In this document: positions 36,991 to 48,345 of the stretch, piece by piece | Numbering within the stretch: the first letter of the stretch is position 1 | Layout of the letters: each line of letters begins with the position of its first letter | Assembly: GCF_964275005.1 (NCBI RefSeq) | Contig: NC_092700.1 | Span: 23,917,674 to 23,981,673 of the forward strand | Source of the DNA: Diadema setosum | Taxonomy: Eukaryota; Echinodermata; Echinoidea; Diadematoida; Diadematidae | DNA: 64,000 nt | Direction of reading: 5' to 3' | Notes under the pieces: model-generated | What the model was told of the DNA's origin: nothing | The model's input: the letters and a program-made list of their open reading frames with translations, nothing else | Database searches by the model: none | Translations under genes and position numbers: made by a program

Positions 36991-38102
36991 GAATATGAGA
37001 CCATTCTGAAGCAAATAATGTTCACACAAGAATAGATATACAATGTACTCTTAAATGAATCCCACAAGGATTGGAACAATCACCCCCAGCATTCCCACTG
37101 ATTCCCATTGATCAGTTACTACCCATCCCCTTTAAAGAAGGATGCGAATGACAAAATCCAACATTCACAACAGTTTTTCTCCGAATGTATTCCGACGAGG
37201 CCGAAAACCATGCACTAGCCTGCCCAGTTTGTTTCTCACGACGCATGCGCGAATGTCGTGTGTAATATTTCTAACGTACGGCCCGTTACGTACACGAAGA
37301 ACGCGCGCCGGAAATGCAAATAACGCAAATTGTTCAATAATCACGGAAATAATGTTTTTAAGGAGAGTTGATGGCTGCCTGAGTTGAGGTTTTTCTCTTT
37401 CCTGTATTTCTTCTTTCTTTCCCTTCATTTCACTGCTGTGTGAGTGCCGACAGTTTTTCTTTTTCTAAGGACCTACCTCAAAAGCATTTGAGGGTTTTTT
37501 TTTCAGTTTCTCCCACACATTATCGTAAAAGGCTACGATTGAATGCACACACCGCCATTATGGAATACTAGTCTTATTCATGGAGGATGTGGGTTTTTCC
37601 CAGCAGCTATTGTCAATGTTTTGATGTCGCAACTTACACCATAGGCCTACGTGTGCCAGTTCTAGGTTACAATACGTAACTAGATAATCTGTTACCTATT
37701 ATGCTATTATAACTTGGCAAAGACAGCCGTTTCCTGTTTTATAGAACAAGTTTTCCATTCCCATCATACGCTTAATTAACACTGTTGAACAAAAAACTGT
37801 GACGACACTCCGCTATTAAAGACTTGATAATTTAAAGAAAGCCATAGTCCTGAGTTTTTTTTATTGAATGATATGTCTCACTGTCGCAGGAATTCCATTT
37901 CATGCTTTAATAGTGTGAGAATGTCATGATTATCATTTCCGACTTGAATACATCAGTACTCTGATAGCAACATAAATGACAAAGCAGTGCATAAATGGAT
38001 ATTGTACTTATTCACCTTTTTTTTTTAACATCTGGCAACACATTTTTGAATCTGTTTAACAGTGGAATGATTGGAGCGGAGGGAAGAAGGGATGCCTATG
38101 TA

Positions 38103-39174
38103 GTCCATGGGCCAAGACCCGAAAAATGGGTTGTTGGTACCATCTGAGGTGGCACAACCTTTTTGGTGTCAGTTTGTTCGTCGGGCATAGGTATGCTTAT
38201 CAAGCTATGATAGCATTTCCAAATGAGTAGCTTAGTCATAATAAATGAATTTTAACCAATTTGGTCTCGTTTTTATATCCCTATACTTCTGAATCGAAAC
38301 TAAACCGCTATACAAAGAAGAGCACTGCCTTCTGTATGTCCACAGGTGTTCTGTTGTAAACGCGGTGCGCTTAGTCTTTATTCAAGGCAGCGAAGGGAAT
38401 ATCCAAAGGGTTATGATGTCCACAGCTGTCACGCGGTGCGCTTAGTCTTTATCTAGACCAATGTACCGTTATCATATCTAAAGTTCCTCATAAAAGGGAT
38501 TATCTATACTGTTTTTATACTACCCTATCAACAAATATATCAGTTTTAAACAAAAATCACTCTGTTCATTTACAATATCATTAATTATAATGTACCGTAG
38601 TGTACCGGTACATTGTTTTTGCATTATCTTATATTGCTGGAGGGAAATAAAGCGACATTGGCGTGGTATAAGCGTTTTCACCGTAGCGTTTTCGCCGGAA
38701 AATGATAAATAATTGAAAGATACGGTAAAATTCACGAGGAATTGCTTTTGTTGTTGTTGTTGTTTTTAGATAAAAGGATATACACTGTATCATACGCTTT
38801 GGATATTCCCTTCGCCGTCGAGAATAAAGACTAAGCGCTGTGGACATCATAACCTTTGGATATTCCCTTCGTTGCCTTGAATAAAGACTAAGCGCACCGC
38901 ATTTACAACAGAACACCTGTGAACATACCATTTTACAGCTCTATGGAACATACAGAAGACAGTGCTCTTCTTTGTATAGCGGTTAGTTTCGATTCAGAAG
39001 TATAGGGATATAACAACGAGACCAAATTGGTTAAAAATTCATTTACTATGACTAAGCTACTCATTTGGAAATGCTATCATAGCTTGATAAGCATATCTAT
39101 GCCCGACAAACAAAATGACACCAAAAAGGTTTTGCCACCTCAGATGGTACCAATATCTGGCCTGGCCCATGGAC
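38103..39174. mobile_element. 1.07-kb foldback element
   Basis: Left arm 38103 to about 38440 and right arm about 38800-39174 are inverted copies, from GTCCATGGGCCA inward. Shared blocks include TGGTACCATCTGAGGTGGC, AAGCTATGATAGCATTTCCA and CGCTTAGTCTTTATTCAAGG. Inner parts of both arms carry a short repeated block (GGAATATCCAAAG and CGCTTAGTCTTTAT). The loop of about 360 bp is AT-rich and non-coding. It lies in the large 5' intron of the TRAF gene if the 39960 exon is used. Confidence 0.8.
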
Positions 39175-39959
39175 TTATGGTATGGGAGTACTGTTATACA
39201 ATCTAGATAGAATCCCAAGAGATTCCAATAAATATCATATCCGTGTCCACGTCCGGGTGCACGTTTCTCGTCTCATGGTAGGCCTATCAGCTAGCCTGCA
39301 GATCAATAATGAGCGATGCATGGTACGGATAAATATCCCTTTACATTGAATTCAATATATACAAATAAAGAACTAAGAACAATAAAATTGATAAGAATAC
39401 AGTAGTATAAATTCTCGATAAGTATTCTTGATCTGTTTTTTCTGTATGATGCTTCCTGATAAGTTGGTCCCTATAGGCCCTAAGCATCGCAGGGGTAAGC
39501 AATTTTGAAAATGACAAAGAGCAATTAGGTCTAGGGAGAAGAAGACCCCGCTTCCATAGTTGAACGACGATGGGAGGTGAGGAAAATCATACCTGAAGTT
39601 GCCATACATTTTAGATGCACTTTCTTCTTGTTATAAAGACGCGAAAGGCATCGAATATTCCGCCGATTTAAGCCACCACTGCAGCAGTCGCGAGAGTAAG
39701 CATGCCTTATAATAACCATGGAACGAAAAATATCATTACCATACCCGTAACTCGTACAAGAAAAAAAACAACAAAAGCGACTATCGCAACATTGCAGGAA
39801 ACATGATTTCATCATTGCACAACATTACTATAGGGACCTTGATTGTCGGTTCTTACGTGAATTGTAACTTCAAACTTACAACGGCATGGAAGAAATTCCA
39901 TAAAAAATGTCTTGTGGCCAATCATGAAAACATACAGCGATTATGGCACATGTACTTAC

Positions 39960-40028
39960 CTTTATGATGTCCGCTCCCGAATTCAAATGCAAGCATCGTT
40001 GCCCGACCGCCTGTCCGTTAAAAGACAT
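39960..40028 (-). CDS. Possible first coding exon of the TRAF gene
   Basis: On the minus strand, ATG at 40028-40026 opens 23 codons (MSFNGQAVGQRCLHLNSGAD IIK) up to a strong GTAAGT donor after 39960. It ends in phase 0 and the RING exon 1 frame is open in phase 0 back to its acceptor, so the two join cleanly and would make a 614-residue protein. Against it: the ATG context is weak (T at -3), there is no recognisable N-terminal motif, and a dinucleotide repeat lies 125 bp upstream. It could instead be a 5' UTR exon. Confidence 0.4.
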
Positions 40029-40151
40029 GCACGCGACCCGGGGATTCCCCGCCTGGAATCGTGGAATCAGATTGGACAGTTGAACGTCACAAACAGCCAG
40101 TTCACAATCTCGTTGAGACAAGCCACGACAAGACAGGGCCGGTTTGCAAAA

Positions 40152-40228
<77 letters not shown>

Positions 40229-40234
40229 GTGTGT
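40152..40234. repeat. (GT)n microsatellite
   Basis: About 40 GT units with small interruptions, followed by G-rich sequence. All six frames are open through it; the resulting His/Thr or Cys/Val reading frames are spurious. Confidence 0.97.
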
Positions 40235-40486
40235 GTGAGTGGGGGCGGGGGAGATTTTTTTTGGGAACATCGCCCCCCCCCCCAGTTCTGCCGGCCATTT
40301 TTGATTTTAAGATGGCCGTCGCCCAATAATTCCGATTAATTGAGTTTATCGCCGATAAGACGTACTTAATCGCCGAAGAAAACAACTTTCTTTATCAGCC
40401 GATAAACTCAGTTTCTGGAGAGAAACTTTGTTTATCAAGCCGAGAAAATGTAACGGGAATTAAAAAAAAAAAATCATGAAAATACG

Positions 40487-40812
40487 TTGCACATTCCATC
40501 AATTTGATACTGACATAGCAATTATTCACCCTACTTTCTGAAAGCGGTTAATCAAGTGCTCTTTTATTATGCTAGATAAGTGAATTTTAGTGAAATTCCC
40601 TTTACATTTTCTTAAAAATTGTTCTCCACATATGGCGTCAAAACTTCTAGCACTGTCCTCCTTCAGCGGTTACCACCATAACTTTAACAATTCATAACTT
40701 TTGCATCGATTGCCCGATTTTCCTCAAAATTTTTACTGATGTGTTCTATACTTATGTTGCTGCTTTTACTCCGTATTTCTCTTTGGGTTTTGGTTTCCTT
40801 TTTTAAAAGCTC
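40487..40812. mobile_element. Half copy of a Kolobok/T2-type MITE
   Basis: Matches the right halves of the MITEs at 50049-50625 and 61761-62327: CTCTTTTATTATGC, CAGCGGTT, ATTCATAACTTTTGCATCGATTG, TTTTCCTCAAA and GATGTGTTCTA, ending CTTTTTTAAA. The inverted left half is missing. Confidence 0.75.
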
Positions 40813-41659
40813 CCGTGACTTTTAACGTTCCAGCACTCTACAGTAAATTTATGTAGTTATGAACAATCATGGACCTACTACACATGGACATTCATCGCTT
40901 GTTATTTAATTAGTGCACCTGTTTCTAGCAAAAGCGTCACAAAAACATTTTGAACATGATCCAGTACCAGCCTGGATAAAAATAAGACGGCACTTTGAGA
41001 AATCTAAAAACTACATGCGCAGAAGATAATAACTCCGCTCTCTAAATAAATCAAGGAAAATGCATGTGCAGTTGTAGTGTATATTGCGAAATCATCGCTA
41101 AAGCAATTTTTCATTTGCGAAATACAAGCACGTTACAAGAAAAAGCAAATAATTAGCCAGGTTGACTGTGCTTTGTAATTTTTTTTTTCCATTTGTCGCA
41201 CATTGTTTTAGAGTAAACATGGACAGTAACAGTAGACAACATGCTTGTGTTACCATTCAGGGACGTTACATGCGTGGCCGCAAGTGTCCGCTTCAGTAGT
41301 TACCAATTTTGTGACCCAAAATTTGTCCTTGTCTGAGGTTTGCTGCTCCCCATCATTGGTGTTTATTCAAAGGCAGTTGAGTCTGAAAAGGCACCTCAGC
41401 CAAATACAACCGAAATGAGGAAAACGGTTCTTTTGTCAGTGACGATGCACGATTACACAATGGTCATTGTCCAAACGTCTGAATGTACTCATTAAGATGC
41501 ACATAATCAGGTGGCGGTGGTGAACATTGGATCAAAGAAAGACCTCCGTTCATAGTCCATATGTGTAGTAGGTCCATGGAACAATTATCAGAGCCGGCGC
41601 TACGTTTTTCAAAGTGAGAGGACCGACTTCATGGGGAAAGGGACGTCGACTCGTTTTCA

Positions 41660-41685
41660 GGATGGGCTGGGGGGGGGGGGGGGAA
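41660..41685. repeat. G-run
   Basis: An interrupted G-run; the frames around it are compositional. Confidence 0.85.
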
Positions 41686-42225
41686 TGGTGGGCTGGGACA
41701 TTTTGCTGCCTACCACTCGATTGTAAATTCCCGTTCCACACAGGCTGCCATAGACCTATGATAGGGATCAACTATACCAATCACAACTCTTCATAAAACA
41801 AGGCACAGAACCATTATGACAATTCTGTCTCCGACACAATTTGACACGCCAAAATATTTACATTCACAAGGCCTGCTTCATCACTTGAGGTAAACCTCAA
41901 GATGTATTCAACACTAATTCCTGCGTCATCGTCTAGCTATGCAAACTATTATAGCCTTCATTCATTCCGAAGCTTCAAGTGGATAAGAATGCGGAACAAC
42001 AGTCTGTGTTCTATCAGAAAGGTAAATCGAATTACATGGTTATTCTAAGCATTTTCAACATTTTCAGAATGTTAGCGTGCCTGGCACTCTCTGACCTGTC
42101 TGGTGTGCTATTTGGAAAATGACGTCATTTTAGACGACATTCTCCAAATAGTTTAAATGATTTCTCAAAGCTTTTGCGCTGCTCCGTACGGTCACTGTGA
42201 TCCCTCCACAACATCGCATCGACCA

Positions 42226-42226
<1 letters not shown>

Positions 42227-42264
<38 letters not shown>
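42227..42264. repeat. (CA)n microsatellite
   Basis: About 19 CA units. Confidence 0.97.
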
Positions 42265-42266
<2 letters not shown>

Positions 42267-42570
42267 TCATAATTATGACTTATATTGCGCCATTTACACT
42301 CTGTAGAGTGCTCAAGGTGCATAGGCCTATAACTGTTTTCAAAAACAATAATGCTATGCTGGAGTCACCTCGATCTACGTATAGTTTCACATGAAACTCT
42401 TGCATGTCTTACGCCAATGAGTATAGCTATTACGTTATAATTTACGACCAGCAACCATTATAAATAAAGAACGTTCTTATTGAATGTAGGAATGATGATA
42501 ATCACAATGAATCGTGGCCGTGACGAACATGCAACCTCGACTGAGGTTTTATTGCCCAAGGCGAGGCAAG

Positions 42571-42650
42571 GCAATTTTCCTCAAAACTTTCACTAATGTA
42601 TTATAGTATTGCTGCTTTCACTCAATCTGCAATGGTTTTGGTTTCCTTTA
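42571..42650. mobile_element. Terminal fragment of a Kolobok/T2-type MITE
   Basis: TTTTCCTCAAAACTTTCACT, then GCTGCTTTCACTCAATCTGC and TTTCCTTTAA match the right end of the 61761-62327 family. It abuts the MITE at 42648 at the shared TTTAA. Confidence 0.65.
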
Positions 42651-43031
42651 AAGGATTGTACAGTATTGGTGGAGATGAGAATTGGGCTTTTAACTTTTTG
42701 CGAGATACCAAGAAAACACTTATGATATAGTACAGAGCATACCATTCTAAGAGGAATTCAAAGTTTATTTGATGAAAATCGGGTTTGGAATGAATGAAAC
42801 ATCGAAAAACAAAGTAAACAAAGCGATCGTAAAAAAGTGTGGGTCCCACACTTTATTAGAATCGCTCTGTTTTGGATATCTCAGCCATTTCAAACCAATT
42901 TTCATCAAATAAACTTTGAATTCCTCTTAAAATAGTATGTTCTGTACTATATCATAAGTGTCTTCTTGGTATCTCGCAAAAAGTTAAAAACCCAATTCTC
43001 ATCTCCACCAAAACTGTACTATCCCTTTAAA
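42648..43031. mobile_element. Kolobok/T2-type palindromic MITE
   Basis: Starts TTTAAAGGATTGTACAGT and ends ACTGTACTATCCCTTTAA. The arms of about 180 bp are near-perfect inverted copies with the centre near 42845 (GTGTGGGTCCCACAC). Same family as 18752-19193 but better preserved. Confidence 0.85.
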
Positions 43032-43040
43032 GACATTTCC

Positions 43041-43100
43041 AATAGAAAGAGAGAGGGAGAGAAAGAGAGAGAGGGAGAGAGAGAGAGAGGGGGGGGGGGG
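43041..43100. repeat. (GA)n / G-run microsatellite
   Basis: GAGA- and GGGAGA-type units leading into a G-run. Confidence 0.9.
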
Positions 43101-43945
43101 GTGGGGCGCCGAACAAATCAGCTATCAGAGAAGCCTAACATATTAAAATACATGTACATGTAGTACTATTTTGCCTTAACTGGAAAATCAACTCTCACGA
43201 CATTTTGTGGTACAGGGTTTTAAGTAGAATCTGAGGGTTACATTGAGGCAAATATTATGAAATAACACAAATGCAAGTCATTCATGTTATTGTGCAAGCT
43301 TTCTGTTTATATATTTAATGTATCTCTTTGGTTGCTACACATTATTTCATACACACAAATAACGATCACATGAAATACAGTAATCTACGTTAGGTACTCA
43401 TTCAGTTAAGATTAAAGGAAATTAATTTTCGATTAACGATTGGTAATACAAAGATTGTATCACATATCGTTTACACTGCCTTGATCTGGAGAGGCTACAA
43501 TACACTTTACAATATCTATGAGTAGTCATAAAGATAGAAAATCCATCAGTGATATCAAAGTGGTTATTTTGATATTTAGATCTAAAGGAGTGGCAATGCA
43601 GTTATCTATGAGCATTCCTCATGAAAATCAAGAATGTTAGTATCTTTTGGCTGTCCTCTTGTGTGTTTTTTTTTTCAACAGTCCTATAGCATGTAAAACT
43701 GTACGTGTATTATGTACATGCAAAATACATTTGCTGGAAAAGCTGTTGTTTCTATGATAACTCAATGAATCCCGATAGAATACTTGAATTTTAAAAAGAG
43801 AGCGCACCACAGATATTATCTATAGGAAGACCCTGTTAGGCAAACGTTTAAAAAAAGGCAGTGAATTTGGCAAGATTTATGAAAGCCTTTACTTTTTTCT
43901 TTTGTGCACCAACAGTTAAATGTTGGCATGACTTGTAAATACTAT
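43101..43945. other. Gene-less stretch
   Basis: AT-rich; no exon, repeat family or regulatory site that I can support. Confidence 0.45.
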
Positions 43946-43947
43946 GT

Positions 43948-44025
43948 AATAATAATAACAATGATAATAATAATAATAATAATACTGATAATAGTAATAA
44001 TAATAATAAAATAAAAATAAAAATA
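43948..44025. repeat. (AAT)n microsatellite
   Basis: About 20 AAT units with interruptions. Confidence 0.95.
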
Positions 44026-44181
44026 AACAAAAACATGAATTAATCAACTTCTTCACACAAGGTGAATTCATAGCACCAAACCTTTAATATACGGTACAGA
44101 AACATTGACCCTGCGATAACTTTCAGCACACAGACTAAAACAAGCGAATAAAAAAATGATGATCGTTCTTATGTACATGGT

Positions 44182-44508
44182 ATCCCTGATGGAAAGAACA
44201 CAATGTCCCACAATGTGAAACACAGTGTGAGCACGATGTAAACACAGTGTGAAATCTCTTCACACGGTTAAAGCTGAGCGTTTTGCCAGTGCTTACACAT
44301 TGTGAATCATCAATTCACAGTGTGAAATAGAATAGAGATCTACGTTGTATACTACCGGTCAATATCCTGTAGAATAACTCACACCATAATGTAAATTAGT
44401 CTTCCCACCACAACAAATTAATGTGAGCGTTTTCACATTATACGGCAGTCGAATGTGTGAGCACAGTGTGAGCACTCTGTGGGACACTGTGTTCTCTCCA
44501 GTAGGGAT
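44182..44508. mobile_element. 327-bp MITE with about 30-bp terminal inverted repeats
   Basis: Left end ATCCCTGATGGAAAGAACAC; reverse of right end ATCCCTACTGGAGAGAACAC; both continue (A/G)TGTCCCAC. The interior repeats CACAGTGTGA-type blocks at least eight times in both orientations. No coding capacity; superfamily not assigned. Confidence 0.82.
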
Positions 44509-45668
44509 TTAAAGGCAGAAATTCTATTAATGATGACGTTGCTGCAGTCATTCTGGCACAAAATACACAAAAAGGCAGTTGACATCATGCATTCTTCTCT
44601 GCATATAGGTGTTTAAAATTGAATTTTCACTCAAACTGTCCAATCATTCTATCTGCATGCACGCCCTTGTTGAGGCTTCTAATTTTCATCAGGAGCCTCA
44701 AAGTCACATAGTAAACTCCTCTCCTGTATACTTCGAGTCATCGTTTCGGCCCAAACTAGATCAATCTTGTTATCGTTCTTGTATATTCAAGTCTGCCAGG
44801 AATTTCAAGAGGTAATAACATCAAAGACGGTTGCTTTCGAAGTAATTGGGAAATATCAAAGGAAATGTTGAGCGTTGAGCAAAAGTTTGACTGAACGGAG
44901 AAAGTCTTGATAATGTGTTTTATAATATATACTATAAATATTAATACAAAATAATTCAATTTTCCATTAAGTCTGCAGTGATAAAAGGGAAAGGAAAACA
45001 ATGGTCTGGATCACATGACTGTGACATTGTTGGCAACGGAATGTGCACTTTCTTTAGATAAACGAATATCTATATAAAAAAAAGTAACCCAAAACATACT
45101 CTTCGATTTACATACAAAAGACTCAACTACTTTGTCATATAGATTGAGGATACTCGATTGAAGTGAAATTCTTGCGATGTCTTGAATGGAGTACTAATGA
45201 TGAGAATTTTCCTTCCAGAAGAATGCGAGGTTATCAAACTTCTTACAAAAACATCGCATAAACAGAAAGGGATATGAAGGGTGCAGTACGCTTATCTATG
45301 ACCGCTTTTCACGTGATTACAACAGGTCATAATAAAACGATGTTTTATCTTCCATTCTTCCCAAGTTATTGCTTTCCTATCATTCTGTCAGAGTAACTGC
45401 TTATCATGACTTCGAACGCTCTCATGCTCGTAAAAATTAGGCCTACTTACATTTTATTCTGTCGATGTGTACTTTATTTTTTGTTTTCTTTACATTCCTT
45501 ACTGTATGTTCTCTTTATAGCCACAGACAACATAAAAAGTTATTCATTCAATTTACGATGTCATGCAAACCTATTCCCCTTTTTATAGGCACTGTAAAGA
45601 TCCGTCAGATACTAACAAACAACAAAACAACAGGTCAAATAGCGACCTTTAGATCTGCGACGCGAACA
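44509..45668. other. Gene-less stretch
   Basis: No supportable exon. It is AT-rich with only short open frames. Confidence 0.4.
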
Positions 45669-45820
45669 TTACGACGACGCTATGAGTAGGCCAAAAATGG
45701 TGCTCCGCACATGGGCGTGACAGTTGTCTCCATTGTCCAACCTGGGAGGTTGCATTGTCTTAACGTTCTCGTCGCTGATCAAAAGCTCGCTAATACGACA
45801 GTGAGGGTGGAAATTCCTTT
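45669..45820 (-). CDS. Possible last exon, unidentified (strand uncertain)
   Basis: After an ACTTGCAG acceptor the minus strand reads 49 codons (RNFHPHCRISELLISDENVK then TMQPPRLDNGDNCHAHVRST IFGLLIASS) to TAA at 45671-45669. Base composition is clearly richer in C/G than the flanks and looks coding. The plus strand of the same island is also open (AKNGAPHMGVTVVSIVQPGR and onward to EIPFCK) and equally protein-like, so strand is unsure. No family recognised. Confidence 0.28.
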
Positions 45821-46320
45821 CTGCAAGTACACTGCATACCACTCAAATGTTCATAACTACAAATATATAATGATTTACCATATGGAGCCGTAATTTTAGA
45901 TTTCATCATGTTCTAAATTTATATACATGGCAGTAAAAAATTCCTCTTATTTCACTATAAAAACATAATTCAGCGGACGTGGTGCTGCTAATGTTGCTCA
46001 AAGTTTTCTCTCATGTTTTTTTTTTTTTTTTTTCATCAAACGCCACTGTCAAGATGAGGTAACATTTCACAGATAGGAGATGGTGGTACTCGACATACAC
46101 GCGCACGAAGGCAATTTACAATGACTTGATAAGGCAATATGACTGCTGACATCAAGAAAACGTGCACAATCCGTGTGCTAGCATTTAGAGTCTTGAAGTT
46201 CTAAAAATCTCACCAACCCGACTTCCTTTGTATCAAATAATTTAAACAGAAAAAAAAATGAACAAAATAGAAGAGAAGGGTAGATTTGAGCATTCAGGGG
46301 TCTTTATGGTACTTCATTTC

Positions 46321-46326
46321 TTTATT
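46321..46326 (-). terminator. Candidate poly(A) signal
   Basis: AATAAA on the minus strand, 255 bp past the stop codon of the exon at 46581-46745. Confidence 0.4.
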
Positions 46327-46580
46327 TTTCTTCATAGTTACATTTATTCACTTTGCACGGAGGAGTAATGGAACGGTCTACATGGAAAAACTGATTTATC
46401 CCTGACTTCAAAATTCAATTATAACTTGGCAACAGTGTCGCAAATGAAATGGATAGGTAAGTATTTGCCAATAACTTGAAATGAATCGCTAACTGTGGTG
46501 GCTTTATGCCAAAGAGACGCATGCTACATCATCATGCTATATCATCATGCTTTGGCAGGTCTCTACAAGGTCAAAGGTCA

Positions 46581-46745
46581 TCAGAGCTCCACCGTGATGT
46601 TGCTTGCTGGAGTGGTGAGAGAGGGATGGACAGACGGTGAGGATGTGTCCGAAACGTCCTGGAGGATGATCTTGGTGGCGAAGGCCAGCGCTATGGCAAC
46701 GATGGTCGTAAACACCGAAGAGTAGTTCAGCTCAAAGCCAAATAG
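46581..46745 (-). CDS. Last exon of a membrane protein, unidentified
   Basis: A good pyrimidine tract and acceptor (TCTTCCCACACACCCCGTTGCAG region) precede 54 codons in phase 0: LFGFELNYSSVFTTIVAIAL AFATKIILQDV, then a Ser/Thr/Pro-rich tail ending SNITVEL and TGA. Residues around 10-28 (SVFTTIVAIALAFATKIIL) form one hydrophobic membrane-spanning segment; the tail after it would be short and soluble, with NIT as a possible glycosylation site if outside. Codon use is C/G-rich against AT-rich flanks. I do not recognise the family. Upstream exons should lie at higher coordinates but were not found among the repeats there. Confidence 0.6.
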   Translation of the reverse strand, partial: LFGFELNYSSVFTTIVAIALAFATKIILQDVSDTSSPSVHPSLTTPASNITVEL

Positions 46746-46949
46746 CTGCAACGGGGTGTGTGGGAAGAGAAGAGTTCATCTACAGATACCCTCACTGTGG
46801 TGTTGTCTAAGATAACATATGCATCAAGGCATTTTTTTTTTTTTTAATTACAGAGAAAAAGCTGACAAACATTTAAGCAATAGAAATCTTTGCTTCTCAA
46901 AGGAGGTCTTCCTCTCAAGAATTCCCCTCCATAAAAAAGACAGAAAAAA

Positions 46950-47934
46950 ACTAGAAATGCCGCTACGGCGACTGGTGTATGCCTCCGCAATAATGCATGG
47001 TTCTCCTAATAGTTCTATAGTACAATGTCTTGACAATGTGTGATGACAGTTTCACACAATTGGCAAAATATTAAAATGACAGGTTTGCCACAATAATGTG
47101 CTGAATGTTCACTTTCCTAGAACTAGGTTCAATTGGATGAATGATTAAAACGTCAGAGTGCAGATATTTGGGGGAACTGATGATTTTTACTTGACTTTTG
47201 ACCCTTTTATAAGCTTATGCATTGAGTAATTTTCAAGGTATTGAGAAAAAGTATAATTTCAGTATCAAATGGTAAAATAGTATTATCTAAACCTGGCCTT
47301 TGACCTTACAATTCCAAAGAGAATCACTGTTAGGTAGAACATGCATAAATATGGAAGTTTCATGATAATACCTTTCTTACTTTTGAGATATGGAGGAAGA
47401 AGTGCAATTTAGCACTTTCACATGACCTTTGACCTTTTGACCTTTGACCTTTTGGCAAGAAACTTCCCACAGAATATATATTGGGTTATACATGCATACA
47501 TCAAGTTAAAAAAAATCCTTCTGGCATTGCATAAATATAAGGAAAGTAGCTGGATATTTTGAGGAGTTGACCTTGACCTTTGACCCCCTGACCTTTACCC
47601 ATGACCCCCAACTTCCCTAGATAATCAATCCCCATCGGCACATGCATATATACTAAGTTCCATGAAGATTCCTTGAATCATTTGCGAGATATGGAGAAAA
47701 ACTTGAAATTTCAACCTTTTTTTACAAAATAACCTGTGACCTTTGACCTTTGACCCCGTGACCCTAAAATATAAACAAAGTATTATGCCCCCAGGTTATA
47801 CCCTCATACCAAGTTTGATGTAAAACCACCACACGGTTCTTGAGATATCGACAAAAACAAAACGGGACGGACGTACTACGGACGACCCGAAAACATAATG
47901 CCTCTGGCCACTTCGTTGGCGGAGGCATAAAAAA
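46950..47934. repeat. Dispersed repeat with TGACCTTTGACC direct repeats
   Basis: Begins ACTAGAAATGCCGCTACGGC and ends TTGGCGGAGGCATAAAA; GCCTCCGC near the start pairs with GCGGAGGC at the end. The interior repeats TGACCTTTGACC blocks near 47430-47450, 47570-47600 and 47730-47760, each followed by a similar AAGTTTCATG / GAGATATGGAG stretch. Its termini match those of the repeats at 51564 and 53685 while the interior differs. Non-coding and non-autonomous; mode of movement unknown. Confidence 0.75.
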
Positions 47935-48345
47935 CAAGAAAGGAAAGCCTGTGGAAACGAAACTAAAACGCAAGTTTATATTTCAGTAGAAAATAAATGA
48001 GGAACATTATTTGGAAGACTATTTCTATGCTTGGCAATCAATAGGACAAAATGGACATCTCATAATCATTCTTCATTAATATTTATATCACATATTGGGA
48101 GAATTCTGCTGGAAGATTATCATTGATTAAACATTCTATACGGATTGCAGTCTAACAAAATGTTATTTAAAAAGAAAAAGAAAAAGATATACACATGCCC
48201 AAACATTTATAGACAATAAGAAGGATTGTTATAGGCACGTGGGTGAGTGTGGTGAGGGATATCCTACAGACATCATAACATCACCCTGTTCTTGGGAAAT
48301 GACACGCTAGCATTGTGTGCATTGTACATGTATGTTCCGACTCTA

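Noticed and set aside
39876-40385. 169-codon minus-strand open frame and four other frames through the GT repeat
   Set aside because: Most of the length is His/Thr or Cys/Val from the dinucleotide repeat. Only the last part overlaps a possible exon (39960-40028).
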